From assembly GCA_922989275.2 (NCBI GenBank), contig OV277871.1, forward strand, positions 2,542,001-2,606,000: 64,000 bases of DNA, read 5' to 3'. A program made the position numbers and the translations under genes. How positions within the stretch are numbered: position 1 is the first letter of the stretch; every line of letters starts with the position of its first letter. The notes below the pieces were generated by a model. It ran no database searches and was not told the DNA's origin. It saw only the letters and a program-made list of their open reading frames with translations. Positions 22,291 through 34,058 of the stretch are shown piece after piece. This stretch comes from Gari tellinella. Its lineage: Eukaryota > Mollusca > Bivalvia > Cardiida > Psammobiidae.

Positions 22291-22577
22291 CAGTGGAGGA
22301 AACGTTATTCTTTCGCAATAAATGCGTTCCCGCTAAATCTATTTTTTTTTATTGCAAACAGTTTTGAGTAAGATCAGTCGACAGGTAACCCGGCTTCTGA
22401 CCAGGAACCAAACTGTTTGCCACCAAGATCTACATTATTTATCAGAATTGTCCAAAAGTTGTACTTTTCTAGGTTTTAGCACGAATGAATTATAACTCAT
22501 TCGTGGTTTTAGTGCTTTGCGTTTCGTTTGCGTTTCGTTTGCCTTTAAACGGGAAAGAACAACGTTTTTCTCCACTG
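22291..22577. mobile_element. Family D MITE
   Basis: Ends CAGTGGAGGAAACGTTATTC and GAACAACGTTTTTCTCCACTG with TA on both sides (22289-22290, 22578-22579). Inner pairing GCGTTcccGC / cctTTAAACGGGAAAG; core beta-like centre GCAAACAGTTTTGAG...GTAACC...CCAAACTGTTTGCC, left half decayed. TA target suggests Tc1/mariner-type mobility. Confidence 0.75.
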
Positions 22578-22579
22578 TA

Positions 22580-22724
22580 TGAAAGAAGCTTAGAGCAGGC
22601 TGAATGTAAAGCAGAATGCTCCTCAAGGGGCATTCTATTAAATTTTCAATGGTGAACCTGATTTTAGTGGCCAACTGTGAAGTGTCTTCATAATAGAAAC
22701 AAGCTATGGTGTAAAGGGTTAAAC
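22580..22724. repeat. Family A MITE, right half
   Basis: Starts inside core alpha (GAGCAGGCTGAATGTAAAGC), ends GCTATGGTGTAAAGGGTTAA. The left half is absent, perhaps removed before or during insertion of the neighbouring family D element. Confidence 0.65.
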
Positions 22725-23146
22725 TGTTGATTAAACTGCTTTTATACTTACAAAATCACAAACTTTTTTATCATCAATCTTTCTAGCAATTTCCGATCTG
22801 ACCTCAGTGATTAGCGCAAGTAGATTTAACACAGATGGATAGCGAATTTTTCCAAATAGAATCGAATTCCAGGAATGACTCTAGATCTATATATCTTCCT
22901 GCAAAGGAAATAAAATGATTTATGATTGAAAGGTAGGCATTGTTATTACAGATACATAAACTTACCTTTCCTATTACAATTCAAGTCTTTGTTTGAAGAG
23001 AAAGAGTTAACGCTTTCTCCTTAGAAAGTCAACTCGCTATTGGTCCCTGAAGCTTCGAATAGACAATTCTAGATTCTTATAAAGTCGAGTCCAAGTTTCA
23101 CTATTTATTGTCGGTTGTTTGGGATTTTATTTTACAACTAATCGCT

Positions 23147-23307
23147 AAATGAACAACAGTGTAGACCCAGATCAGAGGGTTCAGTCCTATAGGAGCCCTC
23201 TGATCTGGGTCTACTTTCAGTGTTTGCATAGGCCAAGTGTACTCTTCATATTACACTACTACACGTATAGGGTGGATATACCCGTCGCTATGGTCCAATG
23301 AGCTAAC
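23147..23307. mobile_element. Family B MITE, partial
   Basis: Core beta GTGTAGACCCAGATCAGAGG / CCTCTGATCTGGGTCTAC with a CCTATAGG centre; right arm GTGTACTCTTCATATTACAC. Left arm missing; end decayed (CCAATGAGCTAA). Confidence 0.7.
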
Positions 23308-23435
23308 ATATTCCTGAAAGATAGTCCATTTTCGTGATTCATGGGTCATTCCCTTGCATCCTGGCAGGCTGATGCTTGAAGCGGACTGAAAGTTAAGATA
23401 GTATAGTTTTCTGCTTAAGGATATTTTAGCCTGCT

Positions 23436-23641
23436 TCAATCCATTACCCCATTAATACGCCTTTCACGCCTTTAATTTATTCCTCCACAAAGTTCCATTT
23501 TATATAGCATGGATATGTTTCATAAGCTATAATTTTACAATCTGGTATATGATAGCTTTAAACTTTCTGCTTAACTTTCAACCTGCTTGAAGTGGTCACA
23601 TATTTTCAATACTAGAAACAGATTATGGGGTAATGGGTTAA
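23436..23641. mobile_element. Family A MITE, core eroded
   Basis: TCAATCCATTACCCCATTAA left end and TTATGGGGTAATGGGTTAA right end. First stem strand of core alpha lost (only AGCTTTAAACTTTCTGC remains). Inserted in or next to CTGCTTCAA of an older core fragment at 23370-23435. Confidence 0.75.
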
Positions 23642-23644
23642 GCT

Positions 23645-24180
23645 ACCACATGTATTTATTTATTTATTTCTCTTCAGTGTACAATACATCAGTAATAACA
23701 TAACATAGGCTACCAATAATCACTTAGTACACTACCACTCTATTCAGAGTTATAAGAGACTATACTCAAGCAACTTTAAAACAGCATATCAACTATCATA
23801 CACATAAGATTAGATAAGAGTTGAATTTAAATAGCAATCTGCAAGAACTATACTGAAAAGACACATGTAGAATATGACCTGAGACTAAAACAGGTCATAT
23901 GTGTCTTCTCAATACAATTCACGACACATTAACTAAACTGAATCCAAATATCACATATATATTATTGCACCACTCATTTAGGGAAAGCCTAGGCAACTGG
24001 TCCATGTGAACATCAGTTAGTCCCATGCTCAGGCCAAATGAGTTATTTCCCTTAGATCAAGCAATTCTCCATTATTAAAACACCATACCAACTATCATAC
24101 ACATAAGATGGAGTTGAAAATGAATTGCAATCTGAAAGAACTAAATGTATACTGAAAAGACACATATAACATGTATTTAG
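23645..24180. repeat. Direct repeat pair, possible LINE 3' end
   Basis: TATTTATTTATTTCTCTTCAG at 23655 resembles a minus-strand A-rich retroelement tail. A block CTATCATACACATAAGAT...TGAAAAGACACATGTAG (23793-23873) recurs diverged at 24093-24172 (ATACTGAAAAGACACATAT). Coding not recognised. Confidence 0.4.
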
Positions 24181-25598
24181 AAATGAAAACAAACTAGTCT
24201 GTTTGTCAACATTTGTTTCATCCATACACTGCCTTGGCCGAGTGGGTCTCGGTGTCTAGTTCTACACTGTTTGAAATTCACATCGGTGTTTCTTCATTCT
24301 AAATTTGAGACATTATTTTAAAGCATACATTTGTCCACAAACGTTAATAATAATGTTGGCCAAATTATTAACACATGCAAACTCCTGTATAGCTATATCA
24401 TTTTCTATTTGCCCTAATACAAACAAAATAGTTCGTCTGTATAGATCTGTATAATTTTGACCGACAGGTGCTGTACTTTTTTTATTTTGACAAAATTTCA
24501 CTCTCCATAAGTAATATATATTTCAATTTAATCGTTTGACAGGGAATAAACAGACCCGCGAACCACCTTAAATATTTGAGATGGGGAATAACTCTTGCTT
24601 TTTTCGCATGCGGGGGCGCCGCGTTTAGTCAACTACCACACACCTGCCCGCGGCCATTCGTTCCGTAATTTCACCTAACCTTCGAGATCGCCTCTATTTT
24701 GGGTACGCAACAGACTTATAGTTTTTGTACGTATAATTTGAGAATTTCCCGCCTGTACAAATGTTTGATTCCTTGCATATTCCTCTCCTGCTTTCTTTAC
24801 TCTAGTTTGTCATATAGATTTAGTCTGTTTTTGAAGGTTTTCTGGGGTTTTAGCCGTTCATTTCGTCCTCCATCCCACGCGTCCCTGCACGCTTTGTCCA
24901 GGTAAAATAACTTACATTGTACAGCAGACTGCAGTAACTTTTTCACTTCCTGTTACAGACAGATAGGTTGCTCAACTATCCAACATATCCAATGTTTTGC
25001 CCTATGAGAAACTAGAAGGACCGAATTGTTTGCAGGAAATATAAATCGTTAAGCAGAAACCGTTTCTATTATTTCCTGGACGCCATTTTGATTCGAAATT
25101 GACGCTTGCTTGCTAAACGCTACTTACGCGTGGAAGGGCAGAATTCAATTACAAGGCATTTGTACCTTGCCCTTTGGTGAAAGTTGCTCTTATTTGATCA
25201 GATCAGATCACATATTCTTTATTTATCCTTAAAAAGAATAATTATAGTTGATATAGATCTTAAATTTGTTAAATAGGCTATTTGTATACATGTGTCCTTG
25301 ATTCTCATACACCAGAACCTTCCCATGTTTCCAGAAGCCACACAAAAAACGCTTGATATAGCGCATGTAATCTGCTTACATCATCCCAAAAAGCAGTTCC
25401 GGTTTGGTATTTGATTTGGGCAGCAACATAGCCTAAAAATATGCAGAAAAGAAATGGGAATTGTAGAGAAACTTTGAAGAAAATTATATGATCACGCAAC
25501 CTAATACCAGTGTATATGTTATACCGGTGTAATCCGAAAAAATCCAAATAGCATTGACGTCACTTCATTTACATACTGGAAATTTCCATAGAGAACAG
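24181..25598. other. Unassigned sequence with a GC-rich patch
   Basis: No repeat family from this window except short tracts. A GC-richer patch at about 24605-24660 (GCATGCGGGGGCGCCGCG) precedes an open frame at 24699-24905 ending at TCCAGGTAAAATAA, which looks like a 5' splice donor. This could be a small first exon, but there is no homology support. Confidence 0.25.
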
Positions 25599-28337
25599 TT
25601 AACCCATTACCCCATAGATACGCCTTTTTACGTCTCTAATTTATTCCTCCACTAAAGGAAATAGTTCCAATTTATACAGTTATGAATATGTATTACAAGA
25701 AACGATTTCTATTTTCTAGCAGATTGTAACTTAAAGCAGGCTGAAATTAAAGCAGAATGTGCCCAGGGATTTCCCCAGGATTTCTTGAAGGCATGTTGAA
25801 TTTGAGACATAGGGGGAGGGTGCGGGCGGGCCCTCCCGCGCTGCGGCAAATTTGTTTGCTCTTTAATCAATGAAATAGTGCATTTTTGGCAATACATATA
25901 TGTAGTGTATACTATAGTGTGTTTATATGGAAATGGCTGAAAGAAGTACTATTCTGTTTCCTAGATCTAGTATGTGTAGGGTTTTTGTTTTCAAGTTCAG
26001 CACCAATATTTAAGTTACAACTCATAACTGAAGTTTACTATAATACATGTACCTGCTGATCTCCCAGTACAGTTGCTGACTGCAGCTTGCATTAACTAGT
26101 ATTCCATTATTTTGCAACAAAGTATTACATTGTAAAACCTTACAATATGTTAAAGCACAAAAATGATAAATACATGTAGCTGAAACACATTAATTCACTT
26201 ATTTTATACATAAAAAAATATCCAGAAACTAGGATGTGGAAACTATGAATGCCTGGACCTATGGAAAAAGTGTAGACCCAGTCTGATCTCCTTGGTGAGT
26301 CCTCTGATCAGTGTTAGTGCCATTTACAAGATTGTAAAGTCTTTGGAAAAACTACTATTGACAGAAACCACAAACAACATGTAGTCTCTTGACCAAAATG
26401 GAAAAGTCTTTTGAAAAAATCAGTATTTGAAAGTTTAAAGCATGTACACACATTTTCAATTTTCTCTGCTATACATACTACACTACTGTCACACTCAATC
26501 AGATAATACACACAGAAATGCTCACTTTTGTTTTCAAATAAATAAATTCTGAAACAGAAATGCAGAAACAAGTAGGTAGGGCTTGTGCTGCAAACAGTAG
26601 ATCCAGAACAGGAAGCCCCTGACCAGGGAAAACTGGTTGTCTTACTTATGTTTTTGGAAAAACATTCATAAGTCTCATAAACTTAATCAAAGAATTTATT
26701 TGAAACGGTTAAACATTAACTTGCCACACACAGTCAAACATACACACAAAACACCTACCCTTATTTAGAATTAAGTACAGTGCATGGTGATTTAAATGTA
26801 TCATACTTAAACTCTCATTCCTCATATAGCCATTTGAGATACATTTTCATGCCTTTACTGTTCCCTTGAGGTTAAAGAAAAGAAATTGTTTTTGTACTCT
26901 ATCGAAGATAGATCTAGATACGGTACGGGTAATATAATGGAGGTTTAGTAAAAAAAAATAATAATAATAATAATAATTTTTTTTTTTTTTTTATGTGTCA
27001 AGAACCTGTGGGTTAAGAGCAAGTGGATGTCAAATGGAGGATTCATTTTTATTTCTTAGCCTGCTCTAAACATCCATCCATCATAAAAACAGAAAACAAA
27101 TTTTAACTCTGTGAAGAATTAATTAGACTGTTTGACTTTGTCATGAGATAAATCCAAGTCTACTTGAATATTTGTTGTCACGATTGTTTTCTGTTTCAAT
27201 ATTTAATCTCCAAGTATTCAATTTCAATTTCTATTTACCAAAAATACCAGAAAGCTATTTTAAGAGATTCATCGTTTCCCGTGTGTATGTGTTGTTCTTC
27301 TCTTGTAACTTATTTCCCGAAACTCCCACGAAAAACGTCTTCCACATCGATAGTCATTGCATACGAATAAGTGCTAATTTTAAACGTCGCAATTTATGTT
27401 AATTTCCTGTCATTCTAAATGGACGTTTATAACGTCTAATCTAATTGGATGTTTTCAAAAAATGACGCTGGGAATTACCTAGTCTAGATCTATTTGATAA
27501 CCAATTACAAGTAAAGACATGTGACAAAGTTCGAAGCATGCCGCGCATTTGGATTTCATTTCGGAAGTTTGGAATACTGTTTGCGTCTGTTACGTGATTA
27601 TTAATACGGAGTTGTGAGGAAATAAATGCTAAAAGGTAATTTTTAGTCATTTAAAACATTCATTTGTTCTGTATTTGCGGAGAATTTCCTTATTTAACAG
27701 GCCCCGTATCGAGAATATTTTTCCCAGGCGAGACGCGATTTCACGTCTCATTATTCGCGGCGAATTTTCAGTCCACCGTTTATAATCTTATGAATGTTAA
27801 ATTCGGGAAAAGGAATGTCCGAGATTCCGGTTTCGGCTAGAATTTATTTTTCTTTCAGCGTTGTTCGTAGCTTGTTTTCCGAAAATCATTCAAGTCGCTG
27901 TTTGTAAAGTTAGCCATGTTGTAGAATCTACTCGCACTAGCGGTTTTAGAAACGTCAATCAAAAGTTAATCTCGCTCAAAATAGAACGAGTCCCTGTCAA
28001 TCACCGTAAACGGAATAAGGAAATTCGGCTCCTGATTGGTTGATGAAGCTAAGCACACGCCCGACTCGCGTGACGGCGTTTGGCATATGAAATAATTACT
28101 GGAATACACAACACATAGCCCTGATTAAGGCTAGTCGCTCTGCGGATTAAGACATGTCGGCCAGATCAAAGCATGTCGCGAAGAGACCGCCTGGGAGGAA
28201 GGCATGTCGCCTGCGACAGGCGAAAACGGCCTGGGGAAATCCCTGGTGCCTTAAGGCACATTCTGCTTTACTTTCATCCTGCTTTAATTGGCCAACTCTT
28301 TTCAAAACCAGAAACGGGCTATGGAGTAATGGGTTCA
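25599..28337. mobile_element. Family A MITE split by a 2.5-kb element
   Basis: Left half 25599-25763 (TTAACCCATTACCCCATAGA through GCAGAATGTGCC) and right half 28246-28337 (GTGCCTTAAGGCACATTCTG through ATGGAGTAATGGGTTCA). Joined over one GTGCC they give a normal family A copy, so the intervening segment is a later insertion in the hairpin tip. Confidence 0.85.
25764..28245. mobile_element. 2.48-kb TIR element, GTGCC duplication
   Basis: Perfect 16-bp inverted ends CAGGGATTTCCCCAGG (25764) and CCTGGGGAAATCCCTG (28245); flanking 5-bp GTGCC repeats at 25759-25763 and 28246-28250. The right subterminal region carries repeated GCATGTCGC / ACATGTCGG motifs, possible transposase-binding repeats. 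Only short open frames occur inside, none recognisable; an AAT/T-run microsatellite lies at 26948-26992. CAGGG ends suggest hAT-like, but the target duplication is short. Confidence 0.75.
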
Positions 28338-29250
28338 ACTCCCGCGTCAATCGCTAAATCCATCAAAAGTGTCTATCATGAGCTTTTTCATGTAACTTTT
28401 CTCGATAAAAGTTCATATTTGCAAAGAAATTCAACATATTTCGAACATTAAACTGTTTCCGGTCATTGACTAGAATCACAACGTCTTGGACATTATTTTA
28501 CACGAAGATGTTTTTCTATAGGTTTTTTCGGCAGATGCACCGGTAATACAGAAGAAATGACCTTTACCCTTTAGTGTGTGTTGTCTGAAATTAGGTAAAA
28601 CATCAGAAAACTTATGGCAATTTTTGCTGTTTTGACGTTTGGATGTCATTAATAAAACATCCAGCAACAGAAAATAAAAGGGAAGCAAGTATAAAAGGTC
28701 TTTGTAATTATTTAACCGGGCTCCAGATAAGCCCGCGTAATCAGTGAAATATGCGAACGTTTCGACCGTGTACGCGTTAATTTTAAATATATTGAAGTAC
28801 TGTGTACGCGAGAAATTCTCGGGGACGCGTGTATCAATTCAAAAGCCGAGTTTTTGTCTTACCGATATTTGCATATAGTCAACTGCGACATGTCAAATTA
28901 TATTGATTTGCGGTCTCTTAATGAATCTTCGTTTTATCGTATGGTAATTTTTTACATGCTCACCATTAGCAAAGGGAGGTTACTACGCACTCGCATATAC
29001 ATCTATATCTGCATTGATATATGGACGATAAAATCAAAGTTCTCCGAAAAGTGTTTTGGTTGAAAACCTCGCAACAAAATGTCAATCTTAGCATGGAAGA
29101 GTCAGAAAAACAATAGAAAATTGAAAACCATCGATTGTCAGCTATCTGATTTAAAAGGAACTAACACCTAATGAAAATTGTGGTATTTTGTTGAACAATA
29201 TAAGTTCGAACGTTGTTTCATCGGCGGAGAAAAATCCCGCATAAGCGGCT
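28338..29250. other. Unassigned intergenic sequence
   Basis: No coding region or MITE recognised. Confidence 0.3.
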
Positions 29251-29324
29251 AAAATGTTAGATTCTTGAAAATCGTAATTTACATACATGTAGGTAAATTA
29301 CGATTTTCAAGAATCTAACATTTT
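29251..29324. repeat. Perfect 31-bp inverted repeat
   Basis: AAAATGTTAGATTCTTGAAA continuing ATCGTAATTTA, a 12-bp spacer, then its exact inverse ending ATTCTAGAATCTAACATTTT-like (TCTAACATTTT at 29324). Ends directly at a LINE 3' tail. Confidence 0.85.
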
Positions 29325-29325
29325 A

Positions 29326-29790
29326 TCTTCTACTTCTACTTTATTACTCAGTCCCTACTGTCAATTTCTGACAATGACAGGGAGGTCGGGGACAGTGTTA
29401 AAAAAAGTAAAACATAATGATAAACAATGCAGAGCTGAAAGATCAATTATAAACAGAGGTAAAAAAAAAGTTTAAAAACAACTTATGCAGTTAGGGGTTG
29501 TGAGATCTGAGGCTGGCAGTGAAGCTTGTGAGACTGTCACTGACCTTAGTGCTGTGTGGTAGATTATTCTAGTCTGATGGTATGTGGAAAGAATGAGTTT
29601 GAGTGATACTGTGTCCTAGTAGAGAAAGGTATGACAAAGTTGAGATTTCTTGATGGATGGAGTTGTTTATGGTCTACAACTATTAGGTTATTTGAAACTT
29701 TGTAAAACATGATTACTGAGGCATTATTTTTACTTTCTTCTAAAGTTGGCCATTTAACCCGCGATCTGCCGATGAATTGAAAATCCATGT
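29326..29790 (-). pseudogene. LINE 3' fragment, minus strand
   Basis: Minus-strand coding resembles the ORF2 C-terminus of Jockey/CR1-type LINEs: KWPTLEESKNNA, MFYKVSNNL, FVIPFSTRTQYHSNSFFPHT, then a frameshift/stop near 29560, after which another frame gives NNLPHSTKVSDSLTSF. The 3' tail reads GTAGAAGTAGAAG next to 29326. 5' truncated near 29755-29790. Sibling of the fragment at 61.9 kb in content. Confidence 0.7.
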
Positions 29791-30045
29791 GTATTGATTA
29801 AAAAATCTGGGGACTGATTGTTTTCAAAATTGATCAGTACTGTACTGATTAGAAGCAAAATTATCTGGAGCCCTGATTTAAGTTTTCGATTAACGTGAAG
29901 ACCACTGGTAATAGGAAGCAGAAGCATATTTTCAAAAAACAAATTTTATACCAAAATTGATCACTTGCCTTATTTTTTTACTACAGGTTCCTTTGTAAAA
30001 TGATTTTGAATATTTACTTAAGATCTAAATGTAGTTATTTGTCTT

Positions 30046-30160
30046 TTCTCGCGTTGTAGGTACATTAATTTATATAAAATCATGTGAAGCGCTCTTGAAC
30101 ACACAACTCCTGTGTGAAAAGAGTGCTATTTAAATCTGGTTTAATAATAATAATAACAAC
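30046..30160 (+). repeat. LINE 3' tail
   Basis: TTGTAGGTACATTAATTTAT then TCATGTGAAGCGCTCTTGAA...TTTAAATCTGGTTTAATAAT AATAATAAC: the same 3' tail as the LINE at 12-13 kb, here plus-oriented and severely 5' truncated. Confidence 0.7.
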
Positions 30161-30345
30161 ACATTTTTCAATATAACTCTAAATGTTTATTACGTGTAGC
30201 GAGTGTCTGGAAATATACCTTTCTCATTCAGTATAAATTTGACCCGATTGTGTACAAGCGCCTTTGTTACCCGGATGATGACGTCGAGGTTCTGATTAAA
30301 TGAGAATTTGTGGTGTTGCATTTACAGCCTCAGGTTAGTTTAAAC

Positions 30346-31160
30346 AGGGGTTTTCTTAGGCCAATTGGGAATGACTGGTTCCGAGCTAATTGGGGAAAAT
30401 TTGGTTGTTTTTAGTCAAATTGGGAAAAATTTGCATCGTTTTTAGCAATTTTAGTCAAATTGGAAATCTTGTATGGACCTTATCAAACGCAATATAAAGT
30501 TCAAACTGAATTTTGATGCTAGCAATAAATTGTCCCATTATACCCTCAATATTGTATCATTTTTATTGTGAATGTAGTTATTTGTCTTTCTCGCTTTGTA
30601 GGTACATTTATATAATTTCATGTGAAGCGCTTTTGAACGCACAACTCCTGTGTGAAAAGAGCGCTATATAAATCGGGTATAATAATAATAATAATACCCT
30701 CTGTAAGGGTATGGGTCTTCAGATGGCATTAGCAGGATTTGTTTTAAAGATGTTAAAACAAACTCTGCTCGATCTAAACTCTTTGAATTAAGAATTTTAT
30801 TACCAATGGAGGGTTTTTCTTAGGCCAATTGGGAATGACTCCGGTTCCAAGCGAATTGGGAAAAATGTTGTGTCGTTTTTAGTCAAATTGGGAAAAATGT
30901 GCGTCGATTTTAGTCAAAATTGGGAATCTTGCATCCATGGACCATTTCAGACAGTTAACTATATAAAATTCAAACTAAATTTGACTGCTAGCAATAAATT
31001 GTCCTATTATACCCTCTGTAAGGGTATGGGTTTTCAGCTGGCATTAGCAGGATTTGTTTAAAGATGCTTAAAACAAACTCTGCTTGATCTAAACTCTTCG
31101 AATTGGGAATTTTATTACCACAGATTGGGGAAAATGGTCTGTTTTGGCAATTGGGAATGA
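30346..31160 (+). repeat. Two-copy tandem repeat
   Basis: Unit starts TTTTCTTAGGCCAATTGGGA at 30350 and again at 30816. Both contain ATTGTCCYATTATACCCTC and GTAAGGGTATGGG...GGCATTAGCAGGATTTG. The first copy is longer because it carries a LINE-tail insertion; the second is the empty site. Confidence 0.75.
30548..30693 (+). mobile_element. LINE tail insertion with target duplication
   Basis: A 146-bp insertion (AATATTGTATCATTTTTATT ... AATAATAAT) made of the LINE tail, flanked by ATACCCTC at 30540-30547 and 30694-30701. The tandem sister copy at about 31010 has the uninterrupted ATTATACCCTCTGTAAGGG. 5' truncation plus an 8-bp duplication is the standard mark of target-primed reverse transcription. 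Confidence 0.8.
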
Positions 31161-32190
31161 CTCCGTTTATGGGTACCATGCAGTTATATTAGGAGGAAAA
31201 GACTGTTAGAATACTTGTAACTGCTATTTGGTTCAGAAATTGAACTGTTTGGTTACTTTGAGTGTTATTTTCTAACTGAAAACTATTTTTTCTCCAAATT
31301 CCTTCAAGGTAGCTTCCAGTTACATTTAAAAATTAAATTGATTATCTTTAGGTCTTTTTTATGATCGTTTATCGCTAAAGGTTCTGGTTTTATACGAAAA
31401 CCTCTGTTATCTGACCCTGCTGTTTGATTTACCTTGATCCTGATGGCTGTTGTGAGTCAAGCTCGTGTCTGCCCAAATCAAAATAGTTTCTTCTTAATAA
31501 ACTGCCATTACTTGTCGTGGCGTGTATATGTAGTATACACCTGCTATCTACTGAAAGGAAAACTTGCCTTTGTATTTCCAATTACTATTTAAATTGGACT
31601 GAAAATAGTTCACACTAGATGCTTCAACTGTACTCTGGGATATATAGACCATTCCATGGATTCACGACTCTGAACGAAAATCGGTTTTGGCCAAAACGAG
31701 ACCTGATGAAGTTCTGGTGTAGCTTATATGAATGACCCCTGTTTGTATTCACATTCATGTTTATACTGTCAGAGTCTGTCTATAATATGTACACATTTTT
31801 AATTCAACATAATTGTGTAAGATTTTGAAAAGTTGAACCATGTCAGTACGCTGACAATGGTAGATTAGCATTGGGAGACCCAGTGATTTGAGATGATCTT
31901 CATATGGTGGTACTTGCTTTAATCCTGTAACCTTCTTCGTCTCTATGGCTATAATATCTTTTGGTCCCGGAAGTTTCCCTATTTGTTTTATGTAACCAAA
32001 GTCTCTCTTGATCGGATCCTCTGGTAACCGTTATCCGACATACCTTTACGGGCCAATAAAGACAAATTAGCGGTTTTTCACACTTCATTATCTGATGGTA
32101 TGCTGACCTGTGATAAATGACAGTGACTATGCATGTTCAGGGGATAGATGATATAGCTTTTTAAAATGCAGACTTCTATTACTTCTATTT
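31161..32190. other. Unassigned intergenic sequence
   Basis: No coding region or repeat family recognised. Confidence 0.3.
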
Positions 32191-32192
32191 TT

Positions 32193-32752
32193 GGCCGGAT
32201 TGAAAATGCGGTCTATAGATTGGCGAATGCCGTCCGTCCGTCTGTCTGTCTGTCTGTCTGTCCGTCCGTCCTCACTTTGGTTGACCTTTTTGTTAGTGTC
32301 CGTTTTAGCCAAAGCTTAAGTCCTACAGCAACCAAATTTGGCATGTACAGTTATAGTGAGGTCATCATCACATGCTGTGGGTAACAAGGTCACTGTGACC
32401 TAGATTTCACGGTCCAATGACATAGAGAATTCTTGGTTAACCTTTTCGTTTGCGTCTTGGTTTACCTTTTTGTTAGTGTCAGTTTTAGTCAAAGTTTAAG
32501 TCCTACAGCAACCAAATTTGGCATGTACAGTTGTAGTGAGGTCATCATCACATGCCATGGGTAACTAGGTCACTGTGACCTAGATTTCAAGGTCCAATGA
32601 CTTAGAGAATTCTTGGTTAACCTTTTCGTTTGCGTCTTGGTTTACCTTTTTGTTAGTGTCAGTTTTAGTCAAATTTAAGTCCTACAGCAACCAAATTTGG
32701 CATGTACAGTTTTAGTGAGGTCATCATCACATGCCATGGGTAACTATATTAT
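32193..32752 (+). repeat. Tandem-core element fragment with microsatellite
   Basis: GGCCGGATTGAAAATGCGGT, then (TCYG)n at 32230-32271, then three ~180-bp direct repeats, each with TTGACCTTTTTGTTAGTGTC, AAGTCCTACAGCAACCAAAT and TGAGGTCATCATCACATGC. The third copy is cut at 32750. Same microsatellite-plus-cores plan as the pearl-like elements, but a different core family. Confidence 0.7.
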
Positions 32753-32836
32753 ATATGTATATATATACAAAGCAAAAGTGCAGACAATCCGGCCATACCG
32801 ACATTGGCGGTTTCTCGTACAATTTGTTTTAGGTTA

Positions 32837-32911
32837 ATTTTCACACACTGTGACACAAGATTCATTAGGGTTTCATCGTAATGAGCCGTGTGTCACTGTG
32901 TGAAAATTATA
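32837..32911. repeat. Short foldback
   Basis: TAATTTTCACACACTGTGACACA pairs with TGTGTCACTGTGTGAAAATTA about 30 bp away (3-base bulge). Internal halves each also carry CACTGTGACAC/GTGTCACTGTG. Confidence 0.6.
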
Positions 32912-33801
32912 AGTAAAACTAATTGAAAAATCATAAAAAAATATTTGGCAGATTGAGAAAATTTAATTATATGATCTTGGAAACTGTTATTGAAAAACTA
33001 ATTGTCTGAAAAAGCTTGTAGTTATTTATAACTAATTGACATAAAAAGTTATCTGTTGCTCTTGTAACGTGTGAGGGCTAAGAAAATATATATATATATT
33101 TTTTATAGAGACTTTCCTTAGGGCTGCCTAGCCTTTGATTAAGAACAAAATAACTCTCAAAATGAATTGAACAAGAACAATGGCAGCCTGCCTTTTATCA
33201 AACTACATAAAACAATATTTCAATAACTATGTGTTTGTTCTGTGTGAACCCTTGTCTATCTACTCCGGTAACCAATGTGGAAACCTATGCTTCAAACCAA
33301 CCTGAAACCTATGCTTCAAACTAGTTTTAACCACTTTAAAATCCTGTGTTTCAAATCAGTTCCAAACCTACCTTGAAACCATATGGTTTCAAGTACTTTC
33401 AAACCACTCTGAAGCATCCTTTGGGAACTCTGGAGAAAATAACACCTCCAAGACCTTCCCCTATACACAGACACCTAATAGTTGGCTTCAGTGATCTTTG
33501 AAGTCACTTTACTCCTCTAAAAACTGTACTGGAGGTTACGAACCAGAACTAGTTCTGTTGTATTCCGAACATTGCATTAATATCAGACATGTTCAGCACT
33601 AGTTAAAATCCCCAACGTTCCTAAACAGTTATGTACCTGTTTGTTATTTTGCAGTAGGCATGAAACAATCAGAAAAAGTAAAAATGGACATTTAATTGGA
33701 AACTGAAATTTGCCATTAAAAGTTTCATGGGTGAATGAGTTAAAAAAGCTTTTTCATTTCTGGTCAAGCATGCTAGGGGTTATCCGTGTTTCACAAACAC
33801 A
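32912..33801. other. Sequence upstream of zinc-finger exon
   Basis: Likely intron of the zinc-finger gene. It contains a local degenerate repeat of CTATGCTTCAAACC / TGAAACC at 33290-33410; no exon recognised. Confidence 0.35.
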
Positions 33802-34058
33802 TTAACCCATTACCCCATGAATACGGCTTTTTACGCCTCTAGTTTATTCATCCTAGAGGTAAATAGTTGCAATTTACAAAATTATGAATATGAACCTGAA
33901 GAAATTATTTTCTATATTCTAGCAGATTGTTGCTTAAAGCAGGCTGAAAGTAAAGCAGAATGCGCCCTAAGGTGCATTCTGCTTTACTTTCTACCTACTT
34001 TAAGTAGTAACCTGTTTTAAAAACTAAAAACAGGCTATGGGGTAAGTTAATGGGTTAA
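33802..34058. mobile_element. Family A MITE in presumed intron
   Basis: Full copy: TTAACCCATTACCCCATGAA, hairpin AATGCGCCCTAAGGTGCATT, right end ATGGGGTAAGTTAATGGGTTAA (a TTAA-containing 6-bp insertion). Its end is 34 nt before the splice acceptor AG. Confidence 0.88.

Noticed and set aside
32166..32384. Frame with VCLSVCPSV repeat
   Set aside because: Translation of the TCTG/TCCG microsatellite.
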